DNA from: Halobacteriales archaeon QS_3_64_16 | GTDB taxonomy: Archaea > Halobacteriota > Halobacteria > Halobacteriales > Halococcaceae | Reading direction: 5' to 3' | Assembly: GCA_003021705.1 (NCBI GenBank) | Contig: PXRJ01000048.1 | Coordinates: 62,714 to 119,817 of the forward strand | Length of the DNA: 57,104 nucleotides | Part shown: in pieces, positions 34,111 to 43,394 of the stretch | How the letters are laid out: each line of letters begins with the position of its first letter | How positions within the stretch are numbered: position 1 is the first letter of the stretch | Translations under genes and position numbers: made by a program | Notes under the pieces: model-generated | Seen by the model: the letters and a program-made list of their open reading frames with translations, nothing else | What the model was told of the DNA's origin: nothing | Database searches by the model: none

Positions 34111-34956
34111 TTACTCAACGAGTCGCTCGATGCCGGTCACCAGAATGTCACTCGCCCCCTCGGCTTTCACGTCGTTGATCGCCTCGAAGACGTCCCGCTG
34201 GTCGACCACGGCGTGCACGGCCACCGCATCGGTGCCCGCGATGTCCATCCCCGTCGGCCCACCGAGGCCGGGGATCACCTCCCTGACGTCCGCGAGTGAT
34301 TCCTCGGGGACGTTCATCATCAGATACCGTCTTCCCTCCGCCGAGAGCACGGACTGGAGTGCCATCCGGATCTGTTCGACTTTCGGTTCCTCTGTGACGT
34401 CGGGTCGGGCGACCAGCCTGACCGAACTCTCTAAGACCTCCTCGAGGACCTCTAGCCCGTTGACCCGGAGCGTGGTACCGGTCGAGGTGATGTCGATGAT
34501 CGCGTCGGCGATATCGACCAGCGGCGTGAGTTCGGTCGCGCCCGAGACCTCGACGATCTCCGGGTCGATCTCTCGCTCGGCGAAGAAATCCCGCGCGACA
34601 CCCGGGAACTCGGTGGCGACGGTCCCGCCCTCCAGATCCGCAACCGAAGAAACCGAACTCGTCTCCGGCGCGGCGAGTACCAACCGGCAGCGACCGAAGC
34701 CCAGATCGAGCAGATCGCGGAGGGAAACGCCCGACTCACGGATCTGATCGAAGCCGGTGATACCCATATCGGCCGCGCCGTCGGCGACGTAGGCCGGGAC
34801 GTCCGCCGCCCGGACGAACAGCAGTGTGACGTCTGGATCGACCGTCTCGGCGTAGAGCTGTCGGTCGGTGCCATCGGTGACGTGGAGGCCCGCCCGTTCT
34901 AAGAGATCGATCGTCGGGTCGTGGAGTCGGCCTTTGTTGGGAACCGCGATACGCAT
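34111..34956 (-). CDS. hisG: ATP phosphoribosyltransferase, long form
   Basis: A 281-residue enzyme for the first step of histidine synthesis (ATP plus PRPP). It starts [19 protein letters not shown] at the ATG at 34956, with GMTGFD-type substrate loop (MGITGFDQI), the PRPP motif region [15 protein letters not shown] and a C-terminal ACT-like regulatory domain from about residue 210 (VPGLGGPTG-like, here [12 protein letters not shown]). The long form is allosterically inhibited by histidine and needs no HisZ. It is not in a his operon here, as is common in haloarchaea. Confidence 0.92.
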   Translation of the reverse strand: MRIAVPNKGRLHDPTIDLLERAGLHVTDGTDRQLYAETVDPDVTLLFVRAADVPAYVADGAADMGITGFDQIRESGVSLRDLLDLGFGRCRLVLAAPETSSVSSVADLEGGTVATEFPGVARDFFAEREIDPEIVEVSGATELTPLVDIADAIIDITSTGTTLRVNGLEVLEEVLESSVRLVARPDVTEEPKVEQIRMALQSVLSAEGRRYLMMNVPEESLADVREVIPGLGGPTGMDIAGTDAVAVHAVVDQRDVFEAINDVKAEGASDILVTGIERLVE

Positions 34957-35149
34957 TCGTAGCCGGTGTTCGCCACCGAGGGGGAATTGCCTTTCCATCG
35001 AGCGCATGGCGGTCGATCAGGTGTCTCCTCTCGCTACCGGGTGCGGATGTCGACGTCGACTGCCCGATGGGCGGCGATCGGCCCGGTGGCGATCGTCGTC
35101 TCACGTCGTCGAACGCTACATTGACACCGACGGGAAGAGAGGTCGGGAT

Positions 35150-36466
35150 ATGACGACGCTTCGAATCGCGGGCGGCCGGTATCTCACTCCCGAGATGGTG
35201 GTCGAAACTGGCGACGTGCTGGTCGATCGAGGCACTGGAAAGATCATATCGGTCGGCGAGGTCGAGGACGGCGAGGAGACGCTCGACGCGACCGGCTGTG
35301 TAGTGATGCCTGGACTCGTGAACGCCCACACCCACGCGGCGATGACGCTGCTTCGGGGGTATGCCGACGACGAGCCCTTAGAGAGCTGGCTGCGCGAGCA
35401 CGTCTGGCCCGCCGAAGCTCAACTCACCGCCGAGGACATCAGGGCTGGAACGGACCTCGCACTCTGTGAGATGATCAGATCGGGGACGACCGCCTTTTGT
35501 GATATGTACTTCGAGGAGCCTGCGGTCGCCGCGGCGGTCGAGGAGGCGGGCCTCCGAGCTCTGCTGGGACACGGCATCGTCACCGTCGGGAAGGACGAGG
35601 AGGGCGTCGCCGCGGAACTGGAAGAAGGCCTGGGATTCGCCCGCGAGTACCGGAACGCGAGCACCGAGGAGAGTGTAGAAGGCGAGAGCTGGGTTCGGAC
35701 AGCCTGTATGCCCCATAGCCTCACGACCGTCGCCGAGGACGCCATCGAGGAGTGTGTCGCGGCCGCCAAGGATCTCGACGTGCCGATTCACTACCACGCG
35801 AACGAGACGGAAGGAGAAGTCGAGCCGATCGTCTCCGAACGCGGGATCAGACCGCTCGAATACGCCGACGATCGAGGGTTACTCGGCGACCGGGCCCTTC
35901 TCGCTCACGGCGTCCACCTCGACGACCGGGAGATATCCTTGCTCGCCGAGCGCGGGACGGGCGTCGTTCACTGCCCGGCCTCGAACATGAAACTCGCCAG
36001 TGGGATGGCCCCGATCCAGGACCTGCTGGACGCGGGCGTCACAGTAGGACTGGGAACCGACGGCGCGGCCTCGAACAACGATCTGGACCTGTTCGACGAA
36101 CTGCGCGACGCCGCGATGGTCGGCAAAGTCGCCGCCGACGATGCGAGCGCGGTAGCAGCGCCGGACGTTCTCGAGATGGCGACCCGCGGTGGTGCGGAGC
36201 TACTGGGATTCGACTCGGGCCGGATCGAACCCGGACGAAGCGCCGATCTCGCGGTCGTCGACTTCTCAGCATCGCATCTCACACCGGTCCACGATCTAGT
36301 GAGCCACCTCGTCTATGCCGCCCGGGGTTCCGATGTCCGACACACGATCTGCAATGGAGAAGTCCTCATGCGCGATCGGGAGCTAACGACCCTCGACGAG
36401 GACGCGATCCGCACCGAAGCCCAGAAGCGGGCGATGGGGCTCGCGAAGCGCGCCGAGAGCGGGTGA
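35150..36466 (+). CDS. mtaD: 5-methylthioadenosine / S-adenosylhomocysteine deaminase
   Basis: A 438-residue amidohydrolase. Metal ligands are the HxH in VNAHTHAAMTLLRG, a His in LDVPIHYHANETEGE, a His in LLAHGVHLD and Asp in VGLGTDGAASNNDLD. These match MtaD/DadD enzymes that deaminate SAH, MTA or 5'-deoxyadenosine to the inosine analogue. Its same-strand neighbour 0.6 kb on is SAH hydrolase, which supports a role in recycling SAM by-products. The ATG at 35150 is chosen; the open extension upstream overlaps the divergent hisG start. Confidence 0.85.
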   Translation: MTTLRIAGGRYLTPEMVVETGDVLVDRGTGKIISVGEVEDGEETLDATGCVVMPGLVNAHTHAAMTLLRGYADDEPLESWLREHVWPAEAQLTAEDIRAGTDLALCEMIRSGTTAFCDMYFEEPAVAAAVEEAGLRALLGHGIVTVGKDEEGVAAELEEGLGFAREYRNASTEESVEGESWVRTACMPHSLTTVAEDAIEECVAAAKDLDVPIHYHANETEGEVEPIVSERGIRPLEYADDRGLLGDRALLAHGVHLDDREISLLAERGTGVVHCPASNMKLASGMAPIQDLLDAGVTVGLGTDGAASNNDLDLFDELRDAAMVGKVAADDASAVAAPDVLEMATRGGAELLGFDSGRIEPGRSADLAVVDFSASHLTPVHDLVSHLVYAARGSDVRHTICNGEVLMRDRELTTLDEDAIRTEAQKRAMGLAKRAESG

Positions 36467-36550
36467 GCGGATACGGTCGATCGTCGAGGCGAACCGTCGT
36501 TTTGCGAGCTGAAGCCGGTGGGACGCTCGCCGTCGTACGCGAACGACCGT

Positions 36551-36940
36551 CTATTTCCAGACCAGCCCGTCGAAATCCCCTATCAAGACCGTCTCGCCGT
36601 CCTCGTTTTCGAGCACAGCTGTGCCGCTGGCCTCGAAGCGATCCTCGCGTTCGGTTACGGATTCGGTCTCCCAGGTGCAGGTGATCGTCTCGCCGGTGTA
36701 GACGGGGCGGCGGAACGTAAATTCCATCTCGCGGGCGAGGTACTCGAGATCGCCACCGATCTTCGTCGGGATCGTCGCTGTCAACAGTCCTTGAACGATC
36801 AACCGTCCGTTCTCGTCGGGATCGGTGTGGATCGGCTGCTGGTCGCCCGAGATCTCGCCGAAGCGCCTGACGTCCTCGGTCGTAAAGGTCCGCTCGTGGG
36901 TGTGGGTATCGCCGACCTCCGGCACCGGTGGGTCGCTCAT
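36551..36940 (-). CDS. MaoC-family hotdog hydratase
   Basis: A 129-residue single hotdog-fold protein of the MaoC/(R)-enoyl-CoA hydratase type. The hydratase-2 motif is present as [16 protein letters not shown], with Asp and His for water activation, and with Gln in place of the usual Asn. Substrates in this group are enoyl-CoA thioesters or related dehydratases. It starts at the ATG at 36940 ([11 protein letters not shown]). It lies between and antiparallel to the two SAM-recycling genes and has no evident link to them. Confidence 0.75.
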   Translation of the reverse strand: MSDPPVPEVGDTHTHERTFTTEDVRRFGEISGDQQPIHTDPDENGRLIVQGLLTATIPTKIGGDLEYLAREMEFTFRRPVYTGETITCTWETESVTEREDRFEASGTAVLENEDGETVLIGDFDGLVWK

Positions 36941-37089
36941 GGGTGGCGTTCCGGCGGCTGGGGTTTCAACGTACTCCTCTCCCGAGATCCCGACCGGCCG
37001 CCGAAGCGCCGAGATGTCGGAGAACGACGGGTGACCGAACACCGGCCCGGCTTCGTCAGCGTTTAGACCGTGATACTCCCATATCGGGT

Positions 37090-38352
37090 ATGACGGCGAC
37101 GATCACTGACCGGCTCGACGAACCCAGCACGGCCCGCGAGCGTGGCCGGAAGAAAATCGAGTGGGCACGCGAACACATGCCGATCCTCGCGATGCTACGG
37201 GACGATCTCGATTTCTCCGGCCAGCGGGTCGGTATGGCGATGCACGTCGAAGCAAAAACTGCCGTGCTCGCAGAGACCCTCGCTGAGGCCGGCGCGGAAG
37301 TCGCTATCACCGGCTGTAACCCCCTTTCGACCCACGACGACGTGAGTGCCGCACTCGACGCCCACGACCGGATCGCTTCCTACGCCGAGCGCGGGATCGA
37401 CGACGACACTTACTACGCGGCGATCGACGCCGTGATCGACCACGACCCCTCCCTTACCGTCGACGACGGCGGCGATCTGGTCTTTCGGATCCACGAGGAG
37501 TACCCCGCCCTCCTCGATTCGATCGTCGGCGGCTGTGAGGAAACTACCACTGGCGTCACCCGGCTGCGCGCGATGGCCGAGGACGGAGCCCTACAGTACC
37601 CGATGTTCGCCGTGAACGACACGCCGATGAAGCGCCTCTTCGACAACGTCCACGGTACTGGAGAATCCGCGCTCGCGAACATCGCGATGACGACGAATCT
37701 CTCCTTCGCCGGGAAGACGGTTGTCGTCTCGGGGTACGGCGACGTCGGTCGGGGCGTCGCGAAAAAGGCCGCCGGGCAGAACGCCCACGTCGCCCTCACG
37801 GAGGTTGATCCCCGTCGTGCGCTCGAGGCCTACATGGAGGGGTATGACGTGTGCCCGATGAGCGAGGCCGCCGCCCGCGGGGACGTCTTCATCACCACGA
37901 CCGGCAACCGGGACGTGATCAGCAGCGAGCACTTCGAGGACATGAAAGACGGCGCGTTGCTCGCGAACGCCGGGCACTTCGACATCGAGATCGACCTGGA
38001 GGGACTCGCGGAACTCGCTGTCGACAGCCGAGAGGTCAGACCCGGGGTACAGGAGTACGAACTTCCCGATGGCCCCCGGCTGAACGTGCTCGCTTCCGGT
38101 CGGCTGGTGAACCTCGCGGGGCCGCTCTCGCTCGGCCACCCGGCGGAGGTGATGGACCAGTCCTTCGGGATTCAGGCAGTCTGTGTCCGTGAACTGATTC
38201 AGGGTGGGGGGTACGAGGCGGGCGTTCACGACGTGCCCGACCGACTGGACCGGGAGGTCGCCGAGATCAAACTGGCCGCCGAGGGCATCGAGATCGACGC
38301 GCTTTCGAATACCCAAACCGAGTACCTCGAGTCCTGGGATCACGGCACGTAG
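37090..38352 (+). CDS. ahcY: Adenosylhomocysteinase (SAH hydrolase)
   Basis: A 420-residue NAD-dependent enzyme that splits S-adenosylhomocysteine into adenosine and homocysteine. It has [17 protein letters not shown], the substrate block [15 protein letters not shown], the Rossmann motif [19 protein letters not shown] and the C-terminal [14 protein letters not shown]. The length suits the archaeal form, which lacks a vertebrate-like insertion. The ATG at 37090 starts [10 protein letters not shown]. With the deaminase upstream, the cell seems to have two SAH sinks encoded together. A pyrimidine-rich tract follows at 38381-38402. Confidence 0.93.
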   Translation: MTATITDRLDEPSTARERGRKKIEWAREHMPILAMLRDDLDFSGQRVGMAMHVEAKTAVLAETLAEAGAEVAITGCNPLSTHDDVSAALDAHDRIASYAERGIDDDTYYAAIDAVIDHDPSLTVDDGGDLVFRIHEEYPALLDSIVGGCEETTTGVTRLRAMAEDGALQYPMFAVNDTPMKRLFDNVHGTGESALANIAMTTNLSFAGKTVVVSGYGDVGRGVAKKAAGQNAHVALTEVDPRRALEAYMEGYDVCPMSEAAARGDVFITTTGNRDVISSEHFEDMKDGALLANAGHFDIEIDLEGLAELAVDSREVRPGVQEYELPDGPRLNVLASGRLVNLAGPLSLGHPAEVMDQSFGIQAVCVRELIQGGGYEAGVHDVPDRLDREVAEIKLAAEGIEIDALSNTQTEYLESWDHGT

Positions 38353-38502
38353 TCGCCGATCGACGATCCTCTTAGCTCACCCACTTCTCTTCTCTTTGCT
38401 CACCTCCCGTCGGCGGCAACTACATTCGCCGCGCTCTCCGCTCGCTTAAGTACCGGAGGGAGAGAGTACGCTGTATGTCGAGAGTCGTCCGGGTGAGAGC
38501 GA

Positions 38503-39015
38503 ATGCCCGGTAACCCGAAGGGTGATCGTCGGGAGCGGGAGCTGGTGAACGAGTTGGACGAAGCCGGCTTCGCGGTCATGCGCGCGCCGGCGAGCGGCAG
38601 TGCCACCGACCGCGAACTCCCGGACGTGCTCGCGGGCCGTGCGGATCGGTTACCTCGCTCCGAGGGACGCGACGAGGGCAAGGCTACTGAGGACGGCGGG
38701 AACGACGATACTGGGGGTAGCGAGCCGTTGTTCTACGCGATCGAGGCCAAATCGAGTTCGGGTGATCCGATCTATCTCACCGGCGAGGAGGTCGAAGCAC
38801 TCGTCTACTTCGCGCGGAACTTCGGCGCGAAACCCCGTATCGGCGTCCGGTTCGATCGCGAGCCGTGGTACTTCTTCCACCCCGCGGACCTCTACGTGAC
38901 CGACGGGGGCAACTACCGGGTGAAACGCGAGACGGCCGTCGGGCAGGGAGTCGATTTCGCGGAGCTGATCGGTCGCTCGACCCAGGCCCGTCTCGGCGAT
39001 AGCGGGACATCCTGA
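38503..39015 (+). CDS. hjc: Holliday junction resolvase Hjc
   Basis: A 170-residue archaeal resolvase that cuts four-way DNA junctions. Catalytic residues of the nuclease fold are visible: Glu in [13 protein letters not shown], Asp in ELPDVLAG, and the E-x-K of FYAIEAKSS. The C-terminal block [19 protein letters not shown] and the basic YRVKRET follow. About 25 acidic, Gly-rich residues (near 50-75) are inserted between two core strands, which is a halophilic feature. A TATA-like CTTAAGTA lies 50 bp upstream. It is monocistronic. Confidence 0.9.
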   Translation: MPGNPKGDRRERELVNELDEAGFAVMRAPASGSATDRELPDVLAGRADRLPRSEGRDEGKATEDGGNDDTGGSEPLFYAIEAKSSSGDPIYLTGEEVEALVYFARNFGAKPRIGVRFDREPWYFFHPADLYVTDGGNYRVKRETAVGQGVDFAELIGRSTQARLGDSGTS

Positions 39016-39130
39016 GTGGTAGCGGACGTCGCCGGAGGCAGGCACAGCCGGTCGGCGACTCGCGGTCGGAGGCCGATCACCATGCGTATGCCACGAACAC
39101 GTCTTTAGCGGTCGACCGAGTAGCCAAGCC

Positions 39131-40051
39131 GTGAGTTCGGATTCGTCGTTCGCGCTTCCCTCCGCGGCCCATCCCGGTCGAGTCGCGCTGCGAGTGAACT
39201 CGCTCGCTCGGGTCGTCCCCTTCTACCGGGAAGTCGTCGGCCTCGACGGAAGTCGCGAGGGCAACCAGATCCGCCTCGGTGCCGGGCAGACGGCGCTGCT
39301 CGAACTCGGGGAAGCACCCGATGCTCCCGAGCGCACCCCCAAGGAAGCGGGACTCTTCCACGTCGCCTTTCGCTATCCCGATCGGGCCGCACTCGCCGAT
39401 TGCTTAGCACGGATCGAAGCTTCCGAGTACGAACTCACGGGGGCGTCGGATCACGACGTCAGCGAGGCGTTGTACCTGCGTGATCCGGCCGGCAACGGCG
39501 TCGAACTCTATTACGATTGCCCTCGAGAAGAGTGGCCCCGAACCGACGACGGCGGGATCGACATCGATACCCGCCCGCTCGATCTCGGTGAGCTCTCGGC
39601 ACTCGCGTCCACTACTGAAAAGGAGCGAACTAGTGAGGACGAAACCGACCTCGTCGGCGATAGCGATAACGATGGCTTCACCGCTGCTCCCGTGCCCGCC
39701 GAGACGGCGATCGGTCACGTCCACCTCGAGGCGATCGATCTCGACCGAACGGAGGCGTTCTACACTGACGGTCTCGGGCTCGGTGTACAGGCACGCTATG
39801 GCAACCGAGCCACGTTTCTCGCAGCGGGGGAGTACCATCATCACCTCGCTATCAACACCTGGAACGACCGCAGCGAGCGCCCAGAGGGCAAACAGGGACT
39901 CGCGTGGTTCGGGTTCGTCCTGCCCGATTCCGGGACGCTCGATCGGGTCGCAGAGCGCCTCGCCGACCGCGGGCACGCGGTCAAGCGACAGGACGATCGT
40001 GCGTTCGTGACCGATCCCGACGGCACCCACCTCCGACTATCGACGAGGTGA
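39131..40051 (+). CDS. Tandem VOC-domain protein (glyoxalase/dioxygenase-like)
   Basis: A 306-residue protein with two vicinal-oxygen-chelate units: residues 15-130 (GRVALRVNSLARVVPFYREVV; GNGVELYYD) and 190-305 (IGHVHLEAIDLDRTEAFYTD; GTHLRLSTR), joined by an acidic linker of about 50 residues. The second half keeps a metal-binding His (GHVHLEA), while the first has Arg in that position, so only one site may bind metal. Such proteins resemble CatE-type extradiol dioxygenases, but the substrate is unknown. It starts with GTG at 39131. Confidence 0.75.
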   Translation: MSSDSSFALPSAAHPGRVALRVNSLARVVPFYREVVGLDGSREGNQIRLGAGQTALLELGEAPDAPERTPKEAGLFHVAFRYPDRAALADCLARIEASEYELTGASDHDVSEALYLRDPAGNGVELYYDCPREEWPRTDDGGIDIDTRPLDLGELSALASTTEKERTSEDETDLVGDSDNDGFTAAPVPAETAIGHVHLEAIDLDRTEAFYTDGLGLGVQARYGNRATFLAAGEYHHHLAINTWNDRSERPEGKQGLAWFGFVLPDSGTLDRVAERLADRGHAVKRQDDRAFVTDPDGTHLRLSTR

Positions 40052-40145
40052 GCCGTCTCGATACCTCGATTATCGAAGCGAGCGTTCTCCCGAGGATCGG
40101 CGGTCGAATCGACGTACCGATGGGTCAGGAACACCGATCGAGGGT

Positions 40146-40331
40146 ATGCCAGGCGAGAACTCCGAGTTAGACGAAGCGGTCGAGGCGTTCCTCCAGGATG
40201 CGAGAAGCGTATACGAGGAGTACGAGGAGGGCTATATGGACCCGGACGCGGCGCTCTGGACGATCGAAGGCCATCTCGACTCGCTCGAAGAGACGCTACG
40301 GAAACGAGATGAGGACGACGACCGAAACTGA
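40146..40331 (+). CDS. Small acidic helical protein, hypothetical
   Basis: A 61-residue highly acidic protein, mostly predicted helix with heptad-like spacing (ELDEAVEAFLQDARSVYEEY and WTIEGHLDSLEETLRKR). I recognise it only as a haloarchaeal conserved type; function unknown. The ATG at 40146 is the first. Helical pairing or a protein-contact role is a guess. Confidence 0.55.
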   Translation: MPGENSELDEAVEAFLQDARSVYEEYEEGYMDPDAALWTIEGHLDSLEETLRKRDEDDDRN

Positions 40332-40428
40332 CCGGCCCAACCCTATGCTGGCTGACAGTCGTACGGAATCGAGCATCCTGATTCGGCGAGCACAAACCCC
40401 TTCGCTCGCCGACGCGTCATCGGAATCG

Positions 40429-40770
40429 ATGAAGACGGTCGTCCACCTCTCGAACGCCGACCCGGCACTGCACGAGGCGGTCGTCGGCAACGTCCGGAAC
40501 CTGCTTGCCGACGAAACCCTCGCCCACGAAGCCGTCGCGCTTGTCGTCAACGGCGGCGGAATCGGCCTCCTGAGAGAAGATTCCCCACAGTGCGAGGGAA
40601 TCGAGGCACTCGCCGCCGAGGGCGTAACGCTCAAATCCTGTCGGAACACCCTCGAAGGCGGCGACATCGACGAGGCGGATCTGCTCGATGGAGTCGAGAT
40701 CGTTCCTTCCGGAATCGGCGAAGTGGCCCGCCTCCAATCCGAGGAGAACTACGCGTACTTCAAGCCCTGA
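40429..40770 (+). CDS. DsrE-family protein
   Basis: A 113-residue DsrE/DsrF-like protein (MKTVVHLSNADPALHEAVVG, VALVVNGGGIGLL, GVTLKSCRNTLEG, VEIVPSGIGEVARLQ). The family carries sulfur or binds small ligands. Cys84 or so in LKSCRNTL aligns with the region of the active cysteine in sulfur-relay members, but this is not proof. It is convergent with a TauE/SafE gene, and a sulfite-oxidase-like gene follows at 43395, so a sulfur context is plausible. Confidence 0.72.
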   Translation: MKTVVHLSNADPALHEAVVGNVRNLLADETLAHEAVALVVNGGGIGLLREDSPQCEGIEALAAEGVTLKSCRNTLEGGDIDEADLLDGVEIVPSGIGEVARLQSEENYAYFKP

Positions 40771-40809
40771 ATCGATGTCGGGAACAAGGTAGGTAGGATT
40801 GCGAGTGGC

Positions 40810-41730
40810 TCAGAGAAAGAGCGCCGGAATCGTATTTCGGAGGATATTGAGCGAGATCACGAACAGAAGCGAGTTCACGGCCCAGTTGAAGCGTTTCTCG
40901 TCGATCTCCAGGCGCCGGAGATAGGAGCCGAGTAGCATACCGACGATCGTGACGACGGCGATGACCGAACCGAGCCAGATCTGGTAGCCACCGATCACGC
41001 CGAAGACCGCCAGTCCGAGGATCTTCGCGGTGAAGATCGCCCCGAGCACGACACCGAGGCCGCCGACGTACCGGTCAGTGTCGCGCTCGAAGGTATGGAG
41101 GTAGGCGGGCAACAGCGGGCCGAGGTTCGCGACCGAGAGCAACACGCCCTCGAGTAACCCCACGACACCCAGCGCGACCGGGTGGTGGGCTCCTTCGATC
41201 CTCACGAAGTTCTGAGTGATCTGAAAGAGGACGTACCCGAGGATCATCAGCCCGATCAGGAAGGGGATCGCCGGACCGGTGCTGAAGGCGGCGAAGAGGA
41301 AAACGCCTGCGAACGCACCGACGATCGCGAGCCCGATCAGCGCCCACTCCCGGCGGACGTACTCCAGTCCCGTATCCGTCTCCGCGAGTTGGAAGAGGTT
41401 GATCATCCAGGGGGGGATCGCTAAGATCACGACCGCGAGCGCGGGGTCGATCACTGTCGCGAAGATCGGCGTCGTAATGAGTGCATAGCCGAAGCCGATC
41501 ATCCCCTTGACCGCGCCGGCGGCGATCGCGACTAAAACTAAGAGAGCGATCGCACTGGGGCCGACGTTCGACTGGATCCCTCGCGTAAGGTTCTCCATGC
41601 CGGGGAACAGCGCGATCGACCCGGCGACGACCGCACCGGTCGCGATCACCATCGTCACCTCCCGATACTTGAACTCCAGTAGGTTCTCGACGAACCGTCC
41701 AGGGTCGATCGTCGCCTCGTCGGCCGCCAT
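40810..41730 (-). CDS. TauE/SafE-family membrane transporter
   Basis: A 306-residue polytopic membrane protein with about eight helices and the family glycine-rich repeats GAVKGMIGFGYALITTPIF and GVLLSVANLGPLLPAYL. TauE/SafE proteins export sulfite, sulfoacetate or related organosulfonates. The N-terminus has an extra helix with a 25-residue cytoplasmic lead. Its neighbourhood (DsrE-like, sulfite-oxidase-like Mo enzyme) supports sulfite or a sulfonate as cargo. A 366-bp leader region without a gene lies upstream. Confidence 0.8.
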   Translation of the reverse strand: MAADEATIDPGRFVENLLEFKYREVTMVIATGAVVAGSIALFPGMENLTRGIQSNVGPSAIALLVLVAIAAGAVKGMIGFGYALITTPIFATVIDPALAVVILAIPPWMINLFQLAETDTGLEYVRREWALIGLAIVGAFAGVFLFAAFSTGPAIPFLIGLMILGYVLFQITQNFVRIEGAHHPVALGVVGLLEGVLLSVANLGPLLPAYLHTFERDTDRYVGGLGVVLGAIFTAKILGLAVFGVIGGYQIWLGSVIAVVTIVGMLLGSYLRRLEIDEKRFNWAVNSLLFVISLNILRNTIPALFL

Positions 41731-42096
41731 CAGCTACTCACCGTCGTCGCTCGCGGCCGCTGCTGCGATCGAAAGATCCGATTCGTCGTCAGTAGTGCTT
41801 CCATCATCGCCTGTTGGGCGCCCTCAAGTAAGGATGTGAACTCCCCGGAGGGGGTTTCCGTAGCCCGGTTCGTCGCTGTTTGCCTCTGTACCGGGAAATA
41901 CCGCGTCTCAAACGATATAACGTGGATACAGCAGTTCGGACCTCGTCGCTTTTCCAGGATATAATTGCCGATATATCGGTCGCACAGGTCCGACCGCCCC
42001 GATTCGTTCCGAACCGTCCGGAGCACCCGGGTTCGCTCGACCTGACCCGACGGCCGGACCTGAAGGATTATGATCGGTCCGTCCGGGAATACGTTC
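41731..42096. other. 366-bp divergent intergenic region between TauE and the aminotransferase
   Basis: I see no convincing gene here. The middle (41915-41985) is AT-richer than its surroundings and has TATA-like elements, including GATATAA twice and the 12-bp palindrome CCGATATATCGG at 41968-41979. GGATTATGA at 42066-42074 lies about 22-30 bp before the aminotransferase ATG and is its likely TATA box. TauE would then have a long leader of up to 200 nt. Confidence 0.45.
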
Positions 42097-43218
42097 ATGA
42101 CCGCCTTCTCCGAGCGAGTCGAGCAGGTATCGATCAGCGGCATCCGGGAGGTTTTCGAGGCCGCGGGCGAGGGAGCGATCAACCTCGGCCTCGGTCAGCC
42201 CGACTTCCCGACGCCCGATCACGCCCGGCAGGCCGCCATCGAGGCGATCGAATCCGGGAAGACGGATGGTTATACCACTAACAAGGGGACCCGCGAACTC
42301 CGAGCGGCGATCAGCGATAAACACGCTCGGGACAACGATCTCGAGATCTCCCCTGAGAACTGCATCGCTACCTCCGGAGGGTCCGAAGCCCTCCATATCG
42401 CTATCGAGGCCCACGTCGACAGCGGGCAGGAAGTCCTGATACCCGACCCGGGCTTCGTCTCCTACGAGGCCCTAACCCATCTCGCGGGCGGGGAGCCAGT
42501 GCCGATAGGGTTGCGCGGGGACCTCACGATGGCCCCCGAGGACGTCGAGCGGGCAATCACCGAGGACACCGCCGCGTTCGTGGTCTGTTCGCCGGCCAAT
42601 CCCACCGGCGCGGTACAATCGCCCGAAGACATGCGCGAGTTCGCCCGGATCGCCGACGAATACGACGTGCTCTGCATTTCGGATGAGGTGTACGAACACA
42701 TCGTCTTCGAGGGCGAACACCGCTCGCCGATGGAGTTCATAGAGGGCGACAATGTGGTAGTGGTGAACGCCTGCTCGAAGAGCTACTCAATGACGGGCTG
42801 GCGACTGGGCTGGGTCGTCGGAAGCGAGGACCGGATCGAGCGTATGTTGCGAGTGCATCAGTACGCCCAGGCCTGTGCGTCCGCCCCCGCTCAGTACGCC
42901 GCCGAAGCCGCCCTCTCGGGCCCTCAGGGGATCGTCGGCGAGATGACCACCTCGTTCGAGCAGCGCCGCGATCTCGTCCTCGATGGTTTGGAGGAGATGG
43001 GACTGGACGTGCCCACACCTCAAGGAGCCTTCTACGTCATGCCCCGGGTCCCGGAGGGGTGGGTCGAGGCAGTCATCGACCGGGGCGTGATCGTCGTCCC
43101 CGGCGAAGCCTTCGGCGAGCGCGGGGCCGGCCACGCCCGGATCTCCTATGCCACTGGCGAGGCGGAGTTGGAGGAAGCACTCGACGTCATGGCCGGGGCG
43201 ACCGAAGCGGTCCGGTAA
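42097..43218 (+). CDS. aspC: Class I PLP aminotransferase (aspartate aminotransferase-like)
   Basis: A 373-residue fold-type I aminotransferase. It has GLGQPDFPTPDHARQAA, ATSGGSEALHIAI, SPANPTGAVQSPEDM, SDEVYEHIVFEG, the PLP lysine in NACSKSYSMTGWRLGW and the substrate Arg in GHARISYATGEAELEEA. These fit the Igamma archaeal/bacterial aspartate aminotransferase group, though alanine or aromatic specificity is possible. The ATG at 42097 (MTAFSERVEQVSISG) follows a TATA-like box and is probably leaderless. Context gives no specific pathway. Confidence 0.85.
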   Translation: MTAFSERVEQVSISGIREVFEAAGEGAINLGLGQPDFPTPDHARQAAIEAIESGKTDGYTTNKGTRELRAAISDKHARDNDLEISPENCIATSGGSEALHIAIEAHVDSGQEVLIPDPGFVSYEALTHLAGGEPVPIGLRGDLTMAPEDVERAITEDTAAFVVCSPANPTGAVQSPEDMREFARIADEYDVLCISDEVYEHIVFEGEHRSPMEFIEGDNVVVVNACSKSYSMTGWRLGWVVGSEDRIERMLRVHQYAQACASAPAQYAAEAALSGPQGIVGEMTTSFEQRRDLVLDGLEEMGLDVPTPQGAFYVMPRVPEGWVEAVIDRGVIVVPGEAFGERGAGHARISYATGEAELEEALDVMAGATEAVR

Positions 43219-43394
43219 CTCGAACGCCGACGGGAGAGCGACCGACCTCACACGAGCGATCGGTGGGGTCCGTACTCGTCTACTCCACGGGTTTTCCACA
43301 ACGACGCTCGACTCCGTTCGTTCCGGACGCTCTCACCCGATCCAGTTCAACGCACGACGGCAGAACTAAGCCGGTAGGTTCGGGAGGGACTGAC

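Noticed and set aside
41730-42182. A 150-codon minus-strand open frame ending in a TGATG overlap with the TauE gene
   Set aside because: The overlap is tempting, but most of the frame crosses the AT-rich promoter and the aminotransferase start, and composition is unlike a protein. Only the last 25 codons (MEALLTTNRIFRS...) could be real, and that is too little to call.
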